Shown here: one piece after another, positions 16,484 to 25,089 of the stretch
How positions within the stretch are numbered: the stretch's first letter is position 1
Layout: every line of letters starts with the position of its first letter
Origin: Candidatus Poribacteria bacterium
GTDB lineage: Bacteria > Poribacteria > WGA-4E > WGA-3G
Reading direction: 5' to 3'
NCBI GenBank assembly: GCA_012271015.1
Contig: JAAXHD010000122.1
Location: forward strand, 1 to 43,530
Length of the DNA: 43,530 nucleotides
Notes under the pieces: model-generated
The model's input: the letters and a program-made list of their open reading frames with translations, nothing else
Told to the model about the DNA's origin: nothing
The model's database searches: none
Program-made: the position numbers and the translations under genes

Positions 16484-17881
16484 TTAACTGCCCATACCGG
16501 GATGAGAACTGGCATCCTGGTCGGATGTCCCGGCTTCTTGTTCCTCGTAGAACTTGTATCCGTCTTCGTCTTGGTCAAGTTCATACTGGCGTACAATCTG
16601 TTCTGCTTCACGAAGGTAGGGAGTATCTCCCTTTGTAATACTCATATAGGCTTTGAACCCTTCATAAGCAGCCCCGAATTCACGGATGGAACGATAGCAG
16701 ACCGCTTGTTGGTAAACAGCTTCATTTCGCCATACAGATTCTGGGGCATTTTCAAACAGATTGTCATAAGCCTCAATCGCACGTTCGTACTCACCATTCT
16801 GTTGATAAAGAGCACCGGTACGATACATGGCATCTGCTGATGCGAACTTCTTATGCGACAGATCTCTTGACAACGTCTTGTAAGCGTTGATAGCACGAGG
16901 GAAGTTGCGAAGTTTTTCCCAGTTACCGCCAATCTGTTGGAAATTTTGAACGACTTGGTCACTATACCCCATCACCCACATGTCAGCGGGGGTAATTTTT
17001 CGACCTGTCTTTTGGTATTCGACCGCTTTTTTATTGCGGAACTTATTGATTTCATCCATTAGAAAACTAATCTCTACCAAGATTTCATTCGTCTGCTTCA
17101 GGAGCGTTCCAGCCTGCGAAGCTTCGTAAGAATCTGGAAACTTCTCGGCAACGCTAACAAAAGCGGGCCAGCCACCTTGATAGTCGAAAAGGGTATAAAA
17201 ATAGACGTTACCAACTTGGAACTGTGCCTGCGCTGCTTTCGGATGCTCAGGAAACTCTTCAACCATTCGCTCGTAATTGCGGATAGCTTCGGTATGATTC
17301 TCTAAACTTTCATAAGCACGCGCCACCTCGTAGAGTGCCTCTGCAGCGATATTAAAGGTCTCATCTGTCGGTTCATTGTCGTAAATAGCTTTATAGTTTT
17401 GATATTCAGCCCGCTTTGCCTTAATGACCTCGCGGTTCTTTCGAATATTCGCCGTACCGGTTTTTGCTTCATTGGCGTAATATCCGGTGGGATCTAACGC
17501 AACAATGGCTTGATAATGCTCAACCGCTTTATCCCAATCATAGCGACGCTTATAGATTTTCCCGATTTGGTAGTGTGCACGCTGTGCCCACTTCCCTTTC
17601 GTGTCGCGTTCAATGACCTCTGAATAGAGGGCTATCGCTCTATCGTAAAGTTCTTGCTGTCTCTTGCGATTCTTCTCCATTGTTTCCGGATCGTCATCGC
17701 GCACATCCATCGTTTCCGCCTCGTCAAACGCGGTATCAGCGTTTTGGAGCTTGGCACCGAGGGGAACGATGCTAACGCCGCCTACACATCCGATAATCGT
17801 TCCTGCGAGAAAAATGAAGGCGAGCATGAGAAGATGGGTTCGATCTATTCGAAGACCGAAGCCATGTGTGAAACGGTTCAT
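16484..17881 (-). CDS. Tetratricopeptide-repeat lipoprotein
   Basis: A hydrophobic stretch LLMLAFIFLAGTIIGC ends in a fitting lipobox (IIGC), so the mature protein is probably lipid-anchored at the envelope. It is followed by repeated TPR helices such as AIALYSEVIERDTKGKWAQRAHYQIGKIY, EAIRNYERMVEEFPEHPKAAQAQFQVGNVY and RAIEAYDNLFENAPESVWRNEAVYQQAVCY, spaced as in BamD/YbgF-like scaffold proteins. A role in binding other envelope proteins is likely but unproven. The start is fixed by AAGGAGG eight bases upstream and by a promoter at 17971-17998. Length 465. Confidence 0.82.
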   Translation of the reverse strand: MNRFTHGFGLRIDRTHLLMLAFIFLAGTIIGCVGGVSIVPLGAKLQNADTAFDEAETMDVRDDDPETMEKNRKRQQELYDRAIALYSEVIERDTKGKWAQRAHYQIGKIYKRRYDWDKAVEHYQAIVALDPTGYYANEAKTGTANIRKNREVIKAKRAEYQNYKAIYDNEPTDETFNIAAEALYEVARAYESLENHTEAIRNYERMVEEFPEHPKAAQAQFQVGNVYFYTLFDYQGGWPAFVSVAEKFPDSYEASQAGTLLKQTNEILVEISFLMDEINKFRNKKAVEYQKTGRKITPADMWVMGYSDQVVQNFQQIGGNWEKLRNFPRAINAYKTLSRDLSHKKFASADAMYRTGALYQQNGEYERAIEAYDNLFENAPESVWRNEAVYQQAVCYRSIREFGAAYEGFKAYMSITKGDTPYLREAEQIVRQYELDQDEDGYKFYEEQEAGTSDQDASSHPGMGS

Positions 17882-17970
17882 TGTGAGTCCTCCTTAGGAA
17901 AATGGAAATGTGCCGGTATGTTTTCAGTCAGAACAACATAACTAACCGGCTCCCGTTCATTGTTGGGGAA

Positions 17971-17998
17971 ATTATACTAAATTTGAAAAAAATGTCAA
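17971..17998 (-). promoter_or_regulatory. Sigma70-type promoter of the TPR lipoprotein gene
   Basis: On the minus strand TTGACA (17993-17998) and TATAAT (17971-17976) are both full consensus with a 16-base spacer. The leader to the ATG would be about 80 bases. Confidence 0.72.
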
Positions 17999-18102
17999 TT
18001 CTTTTTTAATTTTTTAAAACCAAACCGTTTGATTCTTACCAAGATTTGTGCGCAATCCGAAGGGTACATCTACAGGAAGAGACAAATGCCAACAGGAAAA
18101 AC

Positions 18103-18130
18103 TTGACAAACATCTGAAAATATGTAAAAA
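18103..18130 (+). promoter_or_regulatory. Probable promoter of the dehydrogenase gene
   Basis: A consensus TTGACA (18103-18108) is followed after 16 bases by TAAAAA (18125-18130), four of six to TATAAT. It lies just before the ORF-track start at 18131, which supports the later start at 18227. Confidence 0.45.
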
Positions 18131-18226
18131 TTGCGTTTACACAAAATGGTCAACATCCCGACAGCGGGATCAGATGTTCAACATAAATTTTTCGATGTGA
18201 AAGTCAAAGGTAACAAGGAGGAAGAC

Positions 18227-19129
18227 ATGGCGAATTCTGATTACAAAATTGGCGTTGTAGGTGTAGGCAGAATGGGTGCAAACATCGCCCGGCATCTCAA
18301 TGACGAAGGGTTTGATGTTACGGCTGTGTACGATGTTGCAAGCGAACGCGCACAAGAACTCGCAGCAGAAATCGGTGCAACAGCAACCGGAGAACTCGCG
18401 AAAGTTACGGCACTCGCAGACTATATCATTACCGTGGTGACAGACGATGCAGCGATGCGGACAGTTTTCTCTGACGATGCCGAGGATAGCCTGCTTCAAG
18501 GCGCATCCGGCAAAGTCTTTATTAACTGTGCCACGATTAGCCCCCAAGTCCACGTGGATATTGAGCAACTCGCGGCGAAGCATGGTGCTGAGAGCCTTGA
18601 AGGGTGTATGGCAAGTAGTATCACACAGGCGCGGGAAGGCACGCTCTACCTCATGTGTGGCGGTAAAAAGGAAACATTCGACAAAACACGCGCGATTCTG
18701 GATTCAATGAGTATCTCGCTCCGCTACATCGGTGAAGCCGGTCAGGCGGCACAGGTGAAGGCGCTCGTCAACATGGTAATGAACATCAATACGGCAGGAC
18801 TCGCCGAAGGACTCGGCTTAGGTTCAGCACTCGGATTGGATCTGGCGATGTTGCAGGAGGTATTCGCACAGACAGGTGCGAACTCCCGTGTCTTGGAGAC
18901 CGACGGAGAAGACATGGAAGCACGCGATCATGAGTGTTATTTCTCATCTGCCCATGCATCCAAAGATTCAGGTATCGCGCTTGACTTGGCAAATGCTGCT
19001 GGTATTTCTCTCCCGCTTGCCCAAGCCACGAAAGCGCAGTATGATCGGATGATTGAACTCGGACTGGGTGATCTGGATAAGTCCGGTGTCGCTGAACTCA
19101 CTTTCCCCGGACGGGGTCCAAACGATTAA
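18227..19129 (+). CDS. Beta-hydroxyacid dehydrogenase-family NAD(P) oxidoreductase
   Basis: The family includes 3-hydroxyisobutyrate dehydrogenase and tartronate semialdehyde reductase. The Rossmann motif is GVVGVGRMGANIARHL. The substrate loop EGCMASSITQAREGTLYLMCGG replaces the usual DAPVSGG...GTL sequence, and the catalytic Lys lies in AAQVKALVNMVMN. Length from the chosen start is 300 residues, as expected. The ORF track adds 32 codons upstream, but the ATG at 18227 follows AAGGAGG by five bases. The changed substrate loop means the precise substrate cannot be named. Confidence 0.86.
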   Translation: MANSDYKIGVVGVGRMGANIARHLNDEGFDVTAVYDVASERAQELAAEIGATATGELAKVTALADYIITVVTDDAAMRTVFSDDAEDSLLQGASGKVFINCATISPQVHVDIEQLAAKHGAESLEGCMASSITQAREGTLYLMCGGKKETFDKTRAILDSMSISLRYIGEAGQAAQVKALVNMVMNINTAGLAEGLGLGSALGLDLAMLQEVFAQTGANSRVLETDGEDMEARDHECYFSSAHASKDSGIALDLANAAGISLPLAQATKAQYDRMIELGLGDLDKSGVAELTFPGRGPND

Positions 19130-19177
19130 AAACGTACGAATCCTTAGTCCTCACGGCGAAATCAGAAGTAGGGTTGG

Positions 19178-19351
19178 GCGTTTGTGGCGATGTCTCTAAT
19201 TATTATCGTCGCTCTCGTGACCAAGCGGCGTGATAGTATCCAGGGCAAAATTGGTCCAAAGCGCGTAGCCTGCAACAACGGCGCAGGCGGACTTAAGAAA
19301 GGCGCGTCAAATTACAAACCTATGATGTTTAACCGCAAGGAAAAATTAAAA
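19178..19351 (+). repeat. Dispersed leader repeat, copy A
   Basis: This shares with copy B (20108-20304) the left word GCGTTTGTGGCG, a 34-base identical core running from GTCCAAAGCGCGTAGCC to ACGGCGCAGG (19254-19287), an AAGAAAGG word and the end block AACCGCAAGGAAAAATTAAAA. The end block lies directly at the codons GVILAGG of the nucleotidyltransferase gene. The ORF-track start at 19184 lies inside this repeat. Confidence 0.7.
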
Positions 19352-20068
19352 GGTGTAATCCTCGCAGGTGGACTCGGCACCCGTTTGTATCCACTCACAA
19401 AAGTCACCAGTAAACATCTCCTGCCTGTAGGCAACGAGCCGATGGTGTTTCATAGCGTCAAACAGCTCACGACGGCTGGCATCACCGATATCCTTATCGT
19501 GACGAACCCCCAATATGTTGGAGACTTCGTGAAGGTTTTAGGAGGGGGAAGTGATTTTGGATGTGAACTCACCTATCGGGTGCAAGAGGAAGCCAAGGGC
19601 ATTGCGCATGCCCTTGCATTGGCAGAAGGGTTCGCCAATGGTAGTAGAATCGCTGTTCTGTTAGGGGACAATATCTTTGAAACCTCTATTCAGCAAGCCG
19701 TTAACGATTTCCATACGCAACAACAAGGGGCTCGGGTCCTGCTCAAACAGGTGTCGGATCCAGAACGTTACGGCGTAGCGACGTTGAACGGACGGCATAT
19801 CGTTGCAATAGAAGAGAAACCGAAGCGTCCGAAAAGTGATTACGCAGTTGTAGGTGTCTATTTCTACGATGCATCCGTGTTTGACATCATCCGTACAGTT
19901 GAACCTTCAGCACGCGGGGAATACGAGATCACTGCCGTCAACAACGCTTATATTCAGCGCGGAGAACTTGAATACAGTCTTGTCCAAGGAGAATGGATTG
20001 ATGCGGGAACCTTTGAATCGCTCGCTGAAGCGCATCAGATCTTGCTGAATTCCTCGGACTGGCAGTAA
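19322..20068 (+). CDS. RmlA-like sugar-1-phosphate nucleotidyltransferase
   Basis: The enzyme joins a nucleotide to a sugar-1-phosphate, typically dTTP and glucose-1-phosphate, for polysaccharide or glycolipid synthesis. The signature GVILAGGLGTRLYPLTKVTSKHLLPVGNEPM is complete, followed by LLGDNIF (metal Asp), EEKP, VGVYFYD and EYEITAVNN. The protein ends at EWIDAGTFESL, so it is the short form without extra C-terminal modules. Relatives normally start with M directly before KGVILAGG; here that codon is TTA, and the nearest in-frame ATGs (19322, 19325) lie in the repeat. The next gene is a GT2, which fits a sugar-transfer role. Confidence 0.87.
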   Translation: MMFNRKEKLKGVILAGGLGTRLYPLTKVTSKHLLPVGNEPMVFHSVKQLTTAGITDILIVTNPQYVGDFVKVLGGGSDFGCELTYRVQEEAKGIAHALALAEGFANGSRIAVLLGDNIFETSIQQAVNDFHTQQQGARVLLKQVSDPERYGVATLNGRHIVAIEEKPKRPKSDYAVVGVYFYDASVFDIIRTVEPSARGEYEITAVNNAYIQRGELEYSLVQGEWIDAGTFESLAEAHQILLNSSDWQ

Positions 20069-20107
20069 GTCACCTAATCCGCATCTCCCCTCAAGCGGTG
20101 GGGTCGA

Positions 20108-20304
20108 GCGTTTGTGGCGGTGGCTATAATTCGTATGATCGTAATCGTGATCAGGACGTGCCACATTGATATCCAAGGCAACATTAGTCCAAAGCGCGTA
20201 GCCTGCAACAACGGCGCAGGGTTTCTGCTTGGGTGTTTCTTCAAGATTTAAGAAAGGTACGTCAAATGCCAATCTCACATCATTTAACCGCAAGGAAAAT
20301 TAAA
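20108..20304 (+). repeat. Dispersed leader repeat, copy B
   Basis: This is homologous to copy A along most of its length, with the identical 34-base core at 20187-20220. It contains TGCTTGGGTGTTTCT, also found in the MITE-like element, then TTAAGAAAGGTACGTCAAATG, which supplies an SD and the ATG used by the GT2 gene. It ends in AACCGCAAGGAAAATTAAAA, inside the GT2 reading frame. Confidence 0.72.
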
Positions 20305-21504
20305 AAACCGATTCTATCCATCGTGGTCCCCGTTTACAACGAAGAAGAGAACGTTCGCCTGTTGTTTGAAAAAATCCAAGCGGTATGCAAGACCATAGGT
20401 GAGACTTATGAGGTGTTGTTCGTAGACGATGGAAGTCACGATGAAACCTTCGCCGTGCTTTCGGAACTTAGCAAACAGAAGCCGGAACTGAAGGTCATTC
20501 GATTCCAAAAGAATGCAGGACAGACAGCAGCGATGGCTGCAGGATTTGAATTCGCGCAAGGACAACGCATCATCAGTATGGACGGTGATTTGCAAAACGA
20601 TCCCGCCGATATTCCGAAACTGCTTGAGAAACTGGACGAAGGCTACGATTTGGTGTGCGGATGGCGAAAAGAACGACAGGATAAATTTTTGACGCGACGT
20701 GTCCCCTCCATCGTTGCGAATTGGATAATTGGTAAGGTGACAGGGGTCCCTATCCATGACAACGGATGTTCGCTCAAAGCGTACCGAGCGTCGGTTATCA
20801 AACAGGTACCGCTCTATGGAGAGATGCACCGATTTATCCCTGCGATGTCTACAGTCGTCGGTGCGCGTATCGCTGAAATTGTTGTCACACATCACGCTCG
20901 GCGTTTCGGAAAAAGCAAGTACGGACTTGGCAGAGTATGGCGTGTGATGCTGGACATTATCGCCTTCAAGTTTATCATCTCCGTTTTTGCTTCGCGTCCT
21001 AATCGGCATAAACCATCGCTGCGACAACGATTGTCAGATGTGCTTTTCCGTCCGAAGCAAAGAGCATTTCGCATTGCGGCATTCCTAAGCCTCCCTTTCT
21101 TCGTATTAGGACGTGTTTTGGTCGGAGATGCTAACATTACGGCACTGAGTTGCTTCGGCTTAGCGATAGCTCTACTGATACTTGGGTGGATAGCTGAGAA
21201 CAGAATTCAACGCGCCAAAAGGGAGTCATCCGCATTAGACACACTTGCACGTTTTTTTATCGTTCAGTGTAAACGGAGACCTGTTCGGTTTTTTGGACCC
21301 ATCGGTGTCGCTTTGTTCGGACTCGGTGCTATCTTCCTCCTTACGCCTGTCAACTCTCTTTTGCTGAAGATTTTGAACGTTGGATCTTCGAATCCGAGTG
21401 CTATTTTTATGGCTGGTGGAGTCTTCGTATTCTGCTTCGGTTTGTTTGGTGAACTTATCGCTTATGCCAACGCAAAACGGGTAAAAGACTACACGATTCT
21501 TTAA
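20266..21504 (+). CDS. Membrane-anchored family 2 glycosyltransferase
   Basis: The N-terminal domain is DPM1/ArnC-like: PILSIVVPVYNEEENV, LFVDDGSHDET, ISMDGDLQNDP (DxD-type metal site) and NGCSLKAYRASV. Such enzymes move a sugar from a nucleotide donor to a polyprenyl phosphate. The C-terminal third has about four membrane helices (IAAFLSLPFFVLGRVLV, FGLAIALLILGWIA, FGPIGVALFGLGAIFLL, AIFMAGGVFVFCFGLF). The start at 20266 follows AAAGG by ten bases within the repeat, so the first dozen residues (MPISHHLTARKI) are repeat-encoded. Its stop codon lies in repeat copy C. Partner of the preceding nucleotidyltransferase. Confidence 0.88.
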   Translation: MPISHHLTARKIKKPILSIVVPVYNEEENVRLLFEKIQAVCKTIGETYEVLFVDDGSHDETFAVLSELSKQKPELKVIRFQKNAGQTAAMAAGFEFAQGQRIISMDGDLQNDPADIPKLLEKLDEGYDLVCGWRKERQDKFLTRRVPSIVANWIIGKVTGVPIHDNGCSLKAYRASVIKQVPLYGEMHRFIPAMSTVVGARIAEIVVTHHARRFGKSKYGLGRVWRVMLDIIAFKFIISVFASRPNRHKPSLRQRLSDVLFRPKQRAFRIAAFLSLPFFVLGRVLVGDANITALSCFGLAIALLILGWIAENRIQRAKRESSALDTLARFFIVQCKRRPVRFFGPIGVALFGLGAIFLLTPVNSLLLKILNVGSSNPSAIFMAGGVFVFCFGLFGELIAYANAKRVKDYTIL

Positions 21505-21642
21505 TTTCACCTTGCGGTTCGATGAGGTGGGTTTTCATCTGTGACGTGCCTTTCCGTAGACTTGGGGGAAACACCCCGATGAATGCCACACGCGCATTCA
21601 GCGTTGATTCGCAAAAACCCTGCGCCGATGTTGCAGGCTACG
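21500..21642 (-). repeat. Dispersed leader repeat, copy C, inverted
   Basis: Read on the minus strand it starts CGTAGCCTGCAACATCGGCG, keeps a GGTGTTTC word and a GGCACGTCA word, and ends AACCGCAAGGTGAAATTAAA. It is the same family as copies A and B but points against the flanking genes. The TAA stop of the GT2 gene is within its end block. Confidence 0.68.
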
Positions 21643-21698
21643 TTTTTGGTGGGAAAAAGATAACGGGTTTCTCTTAAGATACTTCAAAATGGGTGGCC

Positions 21699-21743
21699 CG
21701 TATTGTCCCGCAAGCCCACACGCGGCTTGCGCATGGAGGGCGG
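21699..21743 (+). repeat. REP-like hairpin repeat, copy 1
   Basis: CGTATTGTCCCGCAAGCC is followed by a loop and GGCTTGCGCATGGAGGGCGG; GCAAGCC and GGCTTGC form a seven-base stem. The same arrangement occurs on the minus strand in the clpB leader at 29668-29715. It lies 28 bases before the class V aminotransferase start. Confidence 0.65.
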
Positions 21744-21770
21744 ATATAAACAACGCATTTACAAGGCGAA

Positions 21771-22913
21771 ATGGGCGTGGTTTCTCCGCAAGGAACAATT
21801 AAAAATGAATTTCCGGTAACCGAAACCTACATCTATATGAATCATGCAGGTGTTGCTCCATTATCGCGTCGGGTGCAGGACGCGATGACAGGATTTATAC
21901 AGGATGCGACTGTGAACGGTGCCGTAAATTCCGATCAATGGGCGGAAACCGCCGAAGTCTGCCGTGCAGCGGCAGCACAACTCATCAATGCCGATACCAC
22001 AGAAATCGCATTCATGAAGAATACAACACAAGGTATTCTTATCGCTGCCAACGGTATTGATTGGCGAGAAGGAGACAATGTCGTTACAACGGCAGTTGAA
22101 TTTCCCGCCAATATCTATCCATGGTGGAGTTTGAAAGAACGCTACGGCGTTCAAACACGTATGGTGCCGGAGCGGGATGGATGCATTCATATTGAAGATA
22201 TTGCGTCCGAGATTGACGCACGTACACGTGCCTTAACAATCAGTCATGTAGAGTTTGCCTCTGGTTTTCGAAACGATATTCAGGCACTCGGAGATCTGTG
22301 CCGCGAACACGATATTTGGTTCATCGTTGATGCTATTCAGAGCCTTGGTGCGATCAAGGTGGATGTGAAATCCTGTAACGTTGATATTTTGGCAGCCGAC
22401 GGACACAAGTGGTTGCTGGCACCGGAGGGGGCGGCAATTTTCTATTGTGCTGACGAAAAACGCGAGCAGTTAATCAATACGAATGTTGGTTGGTCGAGTG
22501 TCGTAAACCCGCGCGATTTTCTCAACTACGATTTAACCCAGAAGCCGGATGCAACCCGTTTTGAGGAAGGCTCTTACAACAGCGTCGGACTTTATGGACT
22601 CAAGGCGGCGATCGACTTACTCCTTGACATCGGTATCCCTACAATCGAAGGGCGAGTTTTGGAACTTACGAAACGTTTAATAGGCGGATTGGAAGCCAAA
22701 GGTTACCGTGTCAACACACCAAAAAAAGATTCAGATCGAGCGGGGATTGTCATTTTTGAGAGCGACCGACACACGCCGACTGAAATTTATGAGAAACTCC
22801 TGGCTAAAAATATAATTACAGCAGAACGTGGAAGCGGTGTTAGGGTTTCCCCTCATTTTTACAACACGTCATCTGAGGTTGAACGTCTCCTTGAAGTACT
22901 ACCAGACCTGTAA
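21771..22913 (+). CDS. Class V PLP aminotransferase (cysteine desulfurase/epimerase-like)
   Basis: The fold-type I class V pattern is clear: YMNHAGVAPLSRRV, NTTQGI, VTTAVEFPANIYPW, ISHVEFASGFRNDI, FIVDAIQSLGAIKVDV and the PLP-lysine block ADGHKWLLAPEGAAIFY. Members include SufS-type desulfurases and isopenicillin N epimerase-like proteins; which reaction applies cannot be told. Length 380. The first residues (MGVVSPQGTIKN) come from a CCGCAAGGAACAATTAAAA block like the ends of repeats A and B. An ATG just after that block is out of frame, so the real start is uncertain. Followed closely by the lipoprotein gene. Confidence 0.84.
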   Translation: MGVVSPQGTIKNEFPVTETYIYMNHAGVAPLSRRVQDAMTGFIQDATVNGAVNSDQWAETAEVCRAAAAQLINADTTEIAFMKNTTQGILIAANGIDWREGDNVVTTAVEFPANIYPWWSLKERYGVQTRMVPERDGCIHIEDIASEIDARTRALTISHVEFASGFRNDIQALGDLCREHDIWFIVDAIQSLGAIKVDVKSCNVDILAADGHKWLLAPEGAAIFYCADEKREQLINTNVGWSSVVNPRDFLNYDLTQKPDATRFEEGSYNSVGLYGLKAAIDLLLDIGIPTIEGRVLELTKRLIGGLEAKGYRVNTPKKDSDRAGIVIFESDRHTPTEIYEKLLAKNIITAERGSGVRVSPHFYNTSSEVERLLEVLPDL

Positions 22914-22940
22914 TTTCAACCTCAAACAAAGGAAAAACAA

Positions 22941-24428
22941 TTGGTTATACATCAACAAAGCAACACTCACACACATACAGTAACACCCGCTTTAACAACC
23001 TACCTGTCGCTGATTTTAGGCACGCTGTTGATGCTTAATGCCTGTACGATGCCCGGCGGTGATCAGAAAATTAGTAAAATCCGCCTTTCTATCCAAAATA
23101 CATTACCTATCCAACGGAAAAAGGTTCCCATCGTGCTGACTGGAGCGCAACTCCGAAAAGTGAACCCCGATTTCACCTTCAAAGCCTATTCCGTTGTTAC
23201 TGGGAAAGCCCCACGGGAAGTGATGATTCCTGCACAAGCGGATGATTTGGATTATGACGGCGAACGCGATCAGCTCTGCTTTCTGTTGGATTTGGAGCCG
23301 GAAGAGACAAAAGAAATTTCGATCCTTTACGATCCAAACGTCAAAGCGACGTTAACACTGGATATCAATAAACAGACGCGCGCCGCTATCTTTCCCGAAC
23401 TCGACGTCGTAGCGGCAATAGAATCAAATCTGATCGCGTATTTATTAAAGCCGAACGGTACCTTCATCGCTTATGGTAAAAGACGCTCAGAATTGTTCAG
23501 TGTAGATACAATGTTTCAGCCCGAATTAGATTACGAAAGACCACTCTCACCAGAACTCAGACACCATTTTGAGAACAACGGGATTACCCTCTCCCAGCAG
23601 GTCCAGGTAGAAATAGAGAAACCGGAGCAACAGTGGGTCGTCCGCGATCTCGAAAATCAAGAAGTCTACTTTGTCCGGAAATCATACAATATCGAAACCG
23701 GTCTTGAACAGGAGCCTACAACAGAAGGACAGTTAGACATAGTGCAAGCGATTGGCTTATCGCTGAACACGCTTCTCAAACCTGAAACACCCGATATGGT
23801 TGCGCTAAACCATTCCGAAGGTCTAATCGGTTGTGGTGGAATTGCCCTATGGCATAAACAAGAAGGGGAAATGATTCCACTGCCCACTGAAGGGGACTAC
23901 GTGCGTATCCTCGCCGATGGTTCTATCCGCTCTATTGTCCAGCGGATTGTGCCGGAGTGGAACGTTCAAGGTGAAATATACTGGTTAACATCAACAATTT
24001 TCATCTATGGAGAAAATCCGTGGGTTGAACACCATATCCACATTGATGGAAACCTCAGCACGGATTATGCTATTGCTACAGGTATCCCACGCCTGAGCGG
24101 TGCTTCTGGAGAGGACAGAAAACAGGGCTGGATATGGAGTTGGGGGACGGATCCAGGCGGCATAGACACACTTGGTGTTGCACTCATTGCCCTTGCTGAT
24201 CGCGAAGGGCAGGAGGCAAACATAAAGGCATCGGAAGATTCTCTTTTACCGGTTATCCTCAGTCCAGATGCGGAAGGCAGGCTCAATTATCGGACGTTTG
24301 CTATCTGGGGAGGCAGTATTGATGGAATAGAGACCGAGGCGGAATTCGCGGAGCACGTTCAAATCACGACGACTGCCTTGAAGACCCCACCACACATCAA
24401 GTTCCTGCCGAAAGAAGAGGAAGAATAG
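22941..24428 (+). CDS. DUF4861-like lipoprotein
   Basis: A TTG start is used, with AAAGGA about seven bases upstream. A hydrophobic N-terminal segment LSLILGTLLMLNAC ends in a plausible lipobox, so it is probably membrane-anchored outside the cytoplasm. The body starts with RLSIQNTLPIQRKKVPIVLTGAQL and has DLDYDGERDQLCFLLDLEPEETKEISI, a pattern of DUF4861-like proteins, which often accompany polysaccharide-degrading loci. The C-terminal part (WVEHHIHIDG, GWIWSWGTD) looks like a beta-sandwich carbohydrate fold. No catalytic residue is assigned. Confidence 0.6.
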   Translation: MVIHQQSNTHTHTVTPALTTYLSLILGTLLMLNACTMPGGDQKISKIRLSIQNTLPIQRKKVPIVLTGAQLRKVNPDFTFKAYSVVTGKAPREVMIPAQADDLDYDGERDQLCFLLDLEPEETKEISILYDPNVKATLTLDINKQTRAAIFPELDVVAAIESNLIAYLLKPNGTFIAYGKRRSELFSVDTMFQPELDYERPLSPELRHHFENNGITLSQQVQVEIEKPEQQWVVRDLENQEVYFVRKSYNIETGLEQEPTTEGQLDIVQAIGLSLNTLLKPETPDMVALNHSEGLIGCGGIALWHKQEGEMIPLPTEGDYVRILADGSIRSIVQRIVPEWNVQGEIYWLTSTIFIYGENPWVEHHIHIDGNLSTDYAIATGIPRLSGASGEDRKQGWIWSWGTDPGGIDTLGVALIALADREGQEANIKASEDSLLPVILSPDAEGRLNYRTFAIWGGSIDGIETEAEFAEHVQITTTALKTPPHIKFLPKEEEE

Positions 24429-24451
24429 CCACAAACATACTGGAGAAAACT

Positions 24452-25051
24452 ATGCTCAACAAGGAAAAGTGTCTACAACTCATCGCAAACCAACGGACAG
24501 ACGAAGTTATCGTTACGACAATGGGAACTACCGTTCCGTGGGGCAAAATATCAACACATCCGTTGGATTACGCTTCCGTCGGCAGTGCGATGGGACACGC
24601 CGCCGACTTCGCACTCGGCATTGCACTTGCTAAGCCCGATAAAAGGGTGATTGTGCTCAATGGTGACGGGAGCATGCTGATGTGCTTAGGAACATTGGCG
24701 ACGATTACCGCTCTGAACACACCACCACCTAACTATCTGCTTTTCGTCTGTGACAACGGCACCTACGAAGTCACGGGAAATCAACCAGTGCCTGCCGGTA
24801 ACTCAAGTTTCAGTTGGACCACCATCGCGAGAGGTGCTGGTTTTGAGCGGGTTTATGAATTTGACGATTTGCACGCGCTTGATGCGGCACTTCCGAAGAT
24901 CTGGAATGAAACTGGACCCATTTTTGTGAACCTGAAGATTTCGCAAGCATACGAACCGCCGCCGGATCGGTGGGGTGGTTTTCCATACCCATATCTGCAA
25001 GAGTCGATCGCCGAATCTACGCATAAGTTAAAACAAGCACTTGCAAGGTAG
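24452..25051 (+). CDS. TPP-binding half-enzyme (sulfopyruvate/phosphonopyruvate decarboxylase beta-like)
   Basis: Only the PP (C-terminal) domain of a thiamine diphosphate enzyme is present: 199 residues with YASVGSAMGHAADFALGIAL, the metal motif NGDGSMLMCLGTLATI and CDNGTYEVTG. Full enzymes need a Pyr domain with the catalytic Glu, either fused or as an alpha subunit such as ComD. None is seen next to it, so the partner is encoded elsewhere or the protein has another role. The start has GGAG five bases upstream. The aldo/keto reductase gene follows within 40 bases, which suggests joint work on an aldehyde product. Confidence 0.78.
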   Translation: MLNKEKCLQLIANQRTDEVIVTTMGTTVPWGKISTHPLDYASVGSAMGHAADFALGIALAKPDKRVIVLNGDGSMLMCLGTLATITALNTPPPNYLLFVCDNGTYEVTGNQPVPAGNSSFSWTTIARGAGFERVYEFDDLHALDAALPKIWNETGPIFVNLKISQAYEPPPDRWGGFPYPYLQESIAESTHKLKQALAR

Positions 25052-25053
25052 TA

Positions 25054-25071
25054 GGCACGCTCCGTCGTGCC
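25054..25071. repeat. Small hairpin in the TPP-enzyme/aldo-keto reductase gap
   Basis: GGCACG and CGTGCC form a six-base stem around CTCCGT, filling the gap directly before the SD (AGGA) of the aldo/keto reductase gene. It has no T-run and resembles other start-adjacent palindromes in the window. Confidence 0.45.
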
Positions 25072-25089
25072 GTAACCCATAGGACAATT

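Larger units (their letters stand above)
17882..18226. other. Divergent intergenic region with promoters for both flanking genes
   Basis: This 345-base A/T-rich stretch holds a minus-strand promoter for the TPR gene and a weaker plus-strand promoter for the dehydrogenase gene. A TTCTTTTTTAATTTTTTAAAA tract lies between them. I see no other coding sequence. Confidence 0.65.

Noticed and set aside
20314-21027. 237-residue minus-strand ORF
   Set aside because: Antisense to the GT2 catalytic domain; no recognisable motif.
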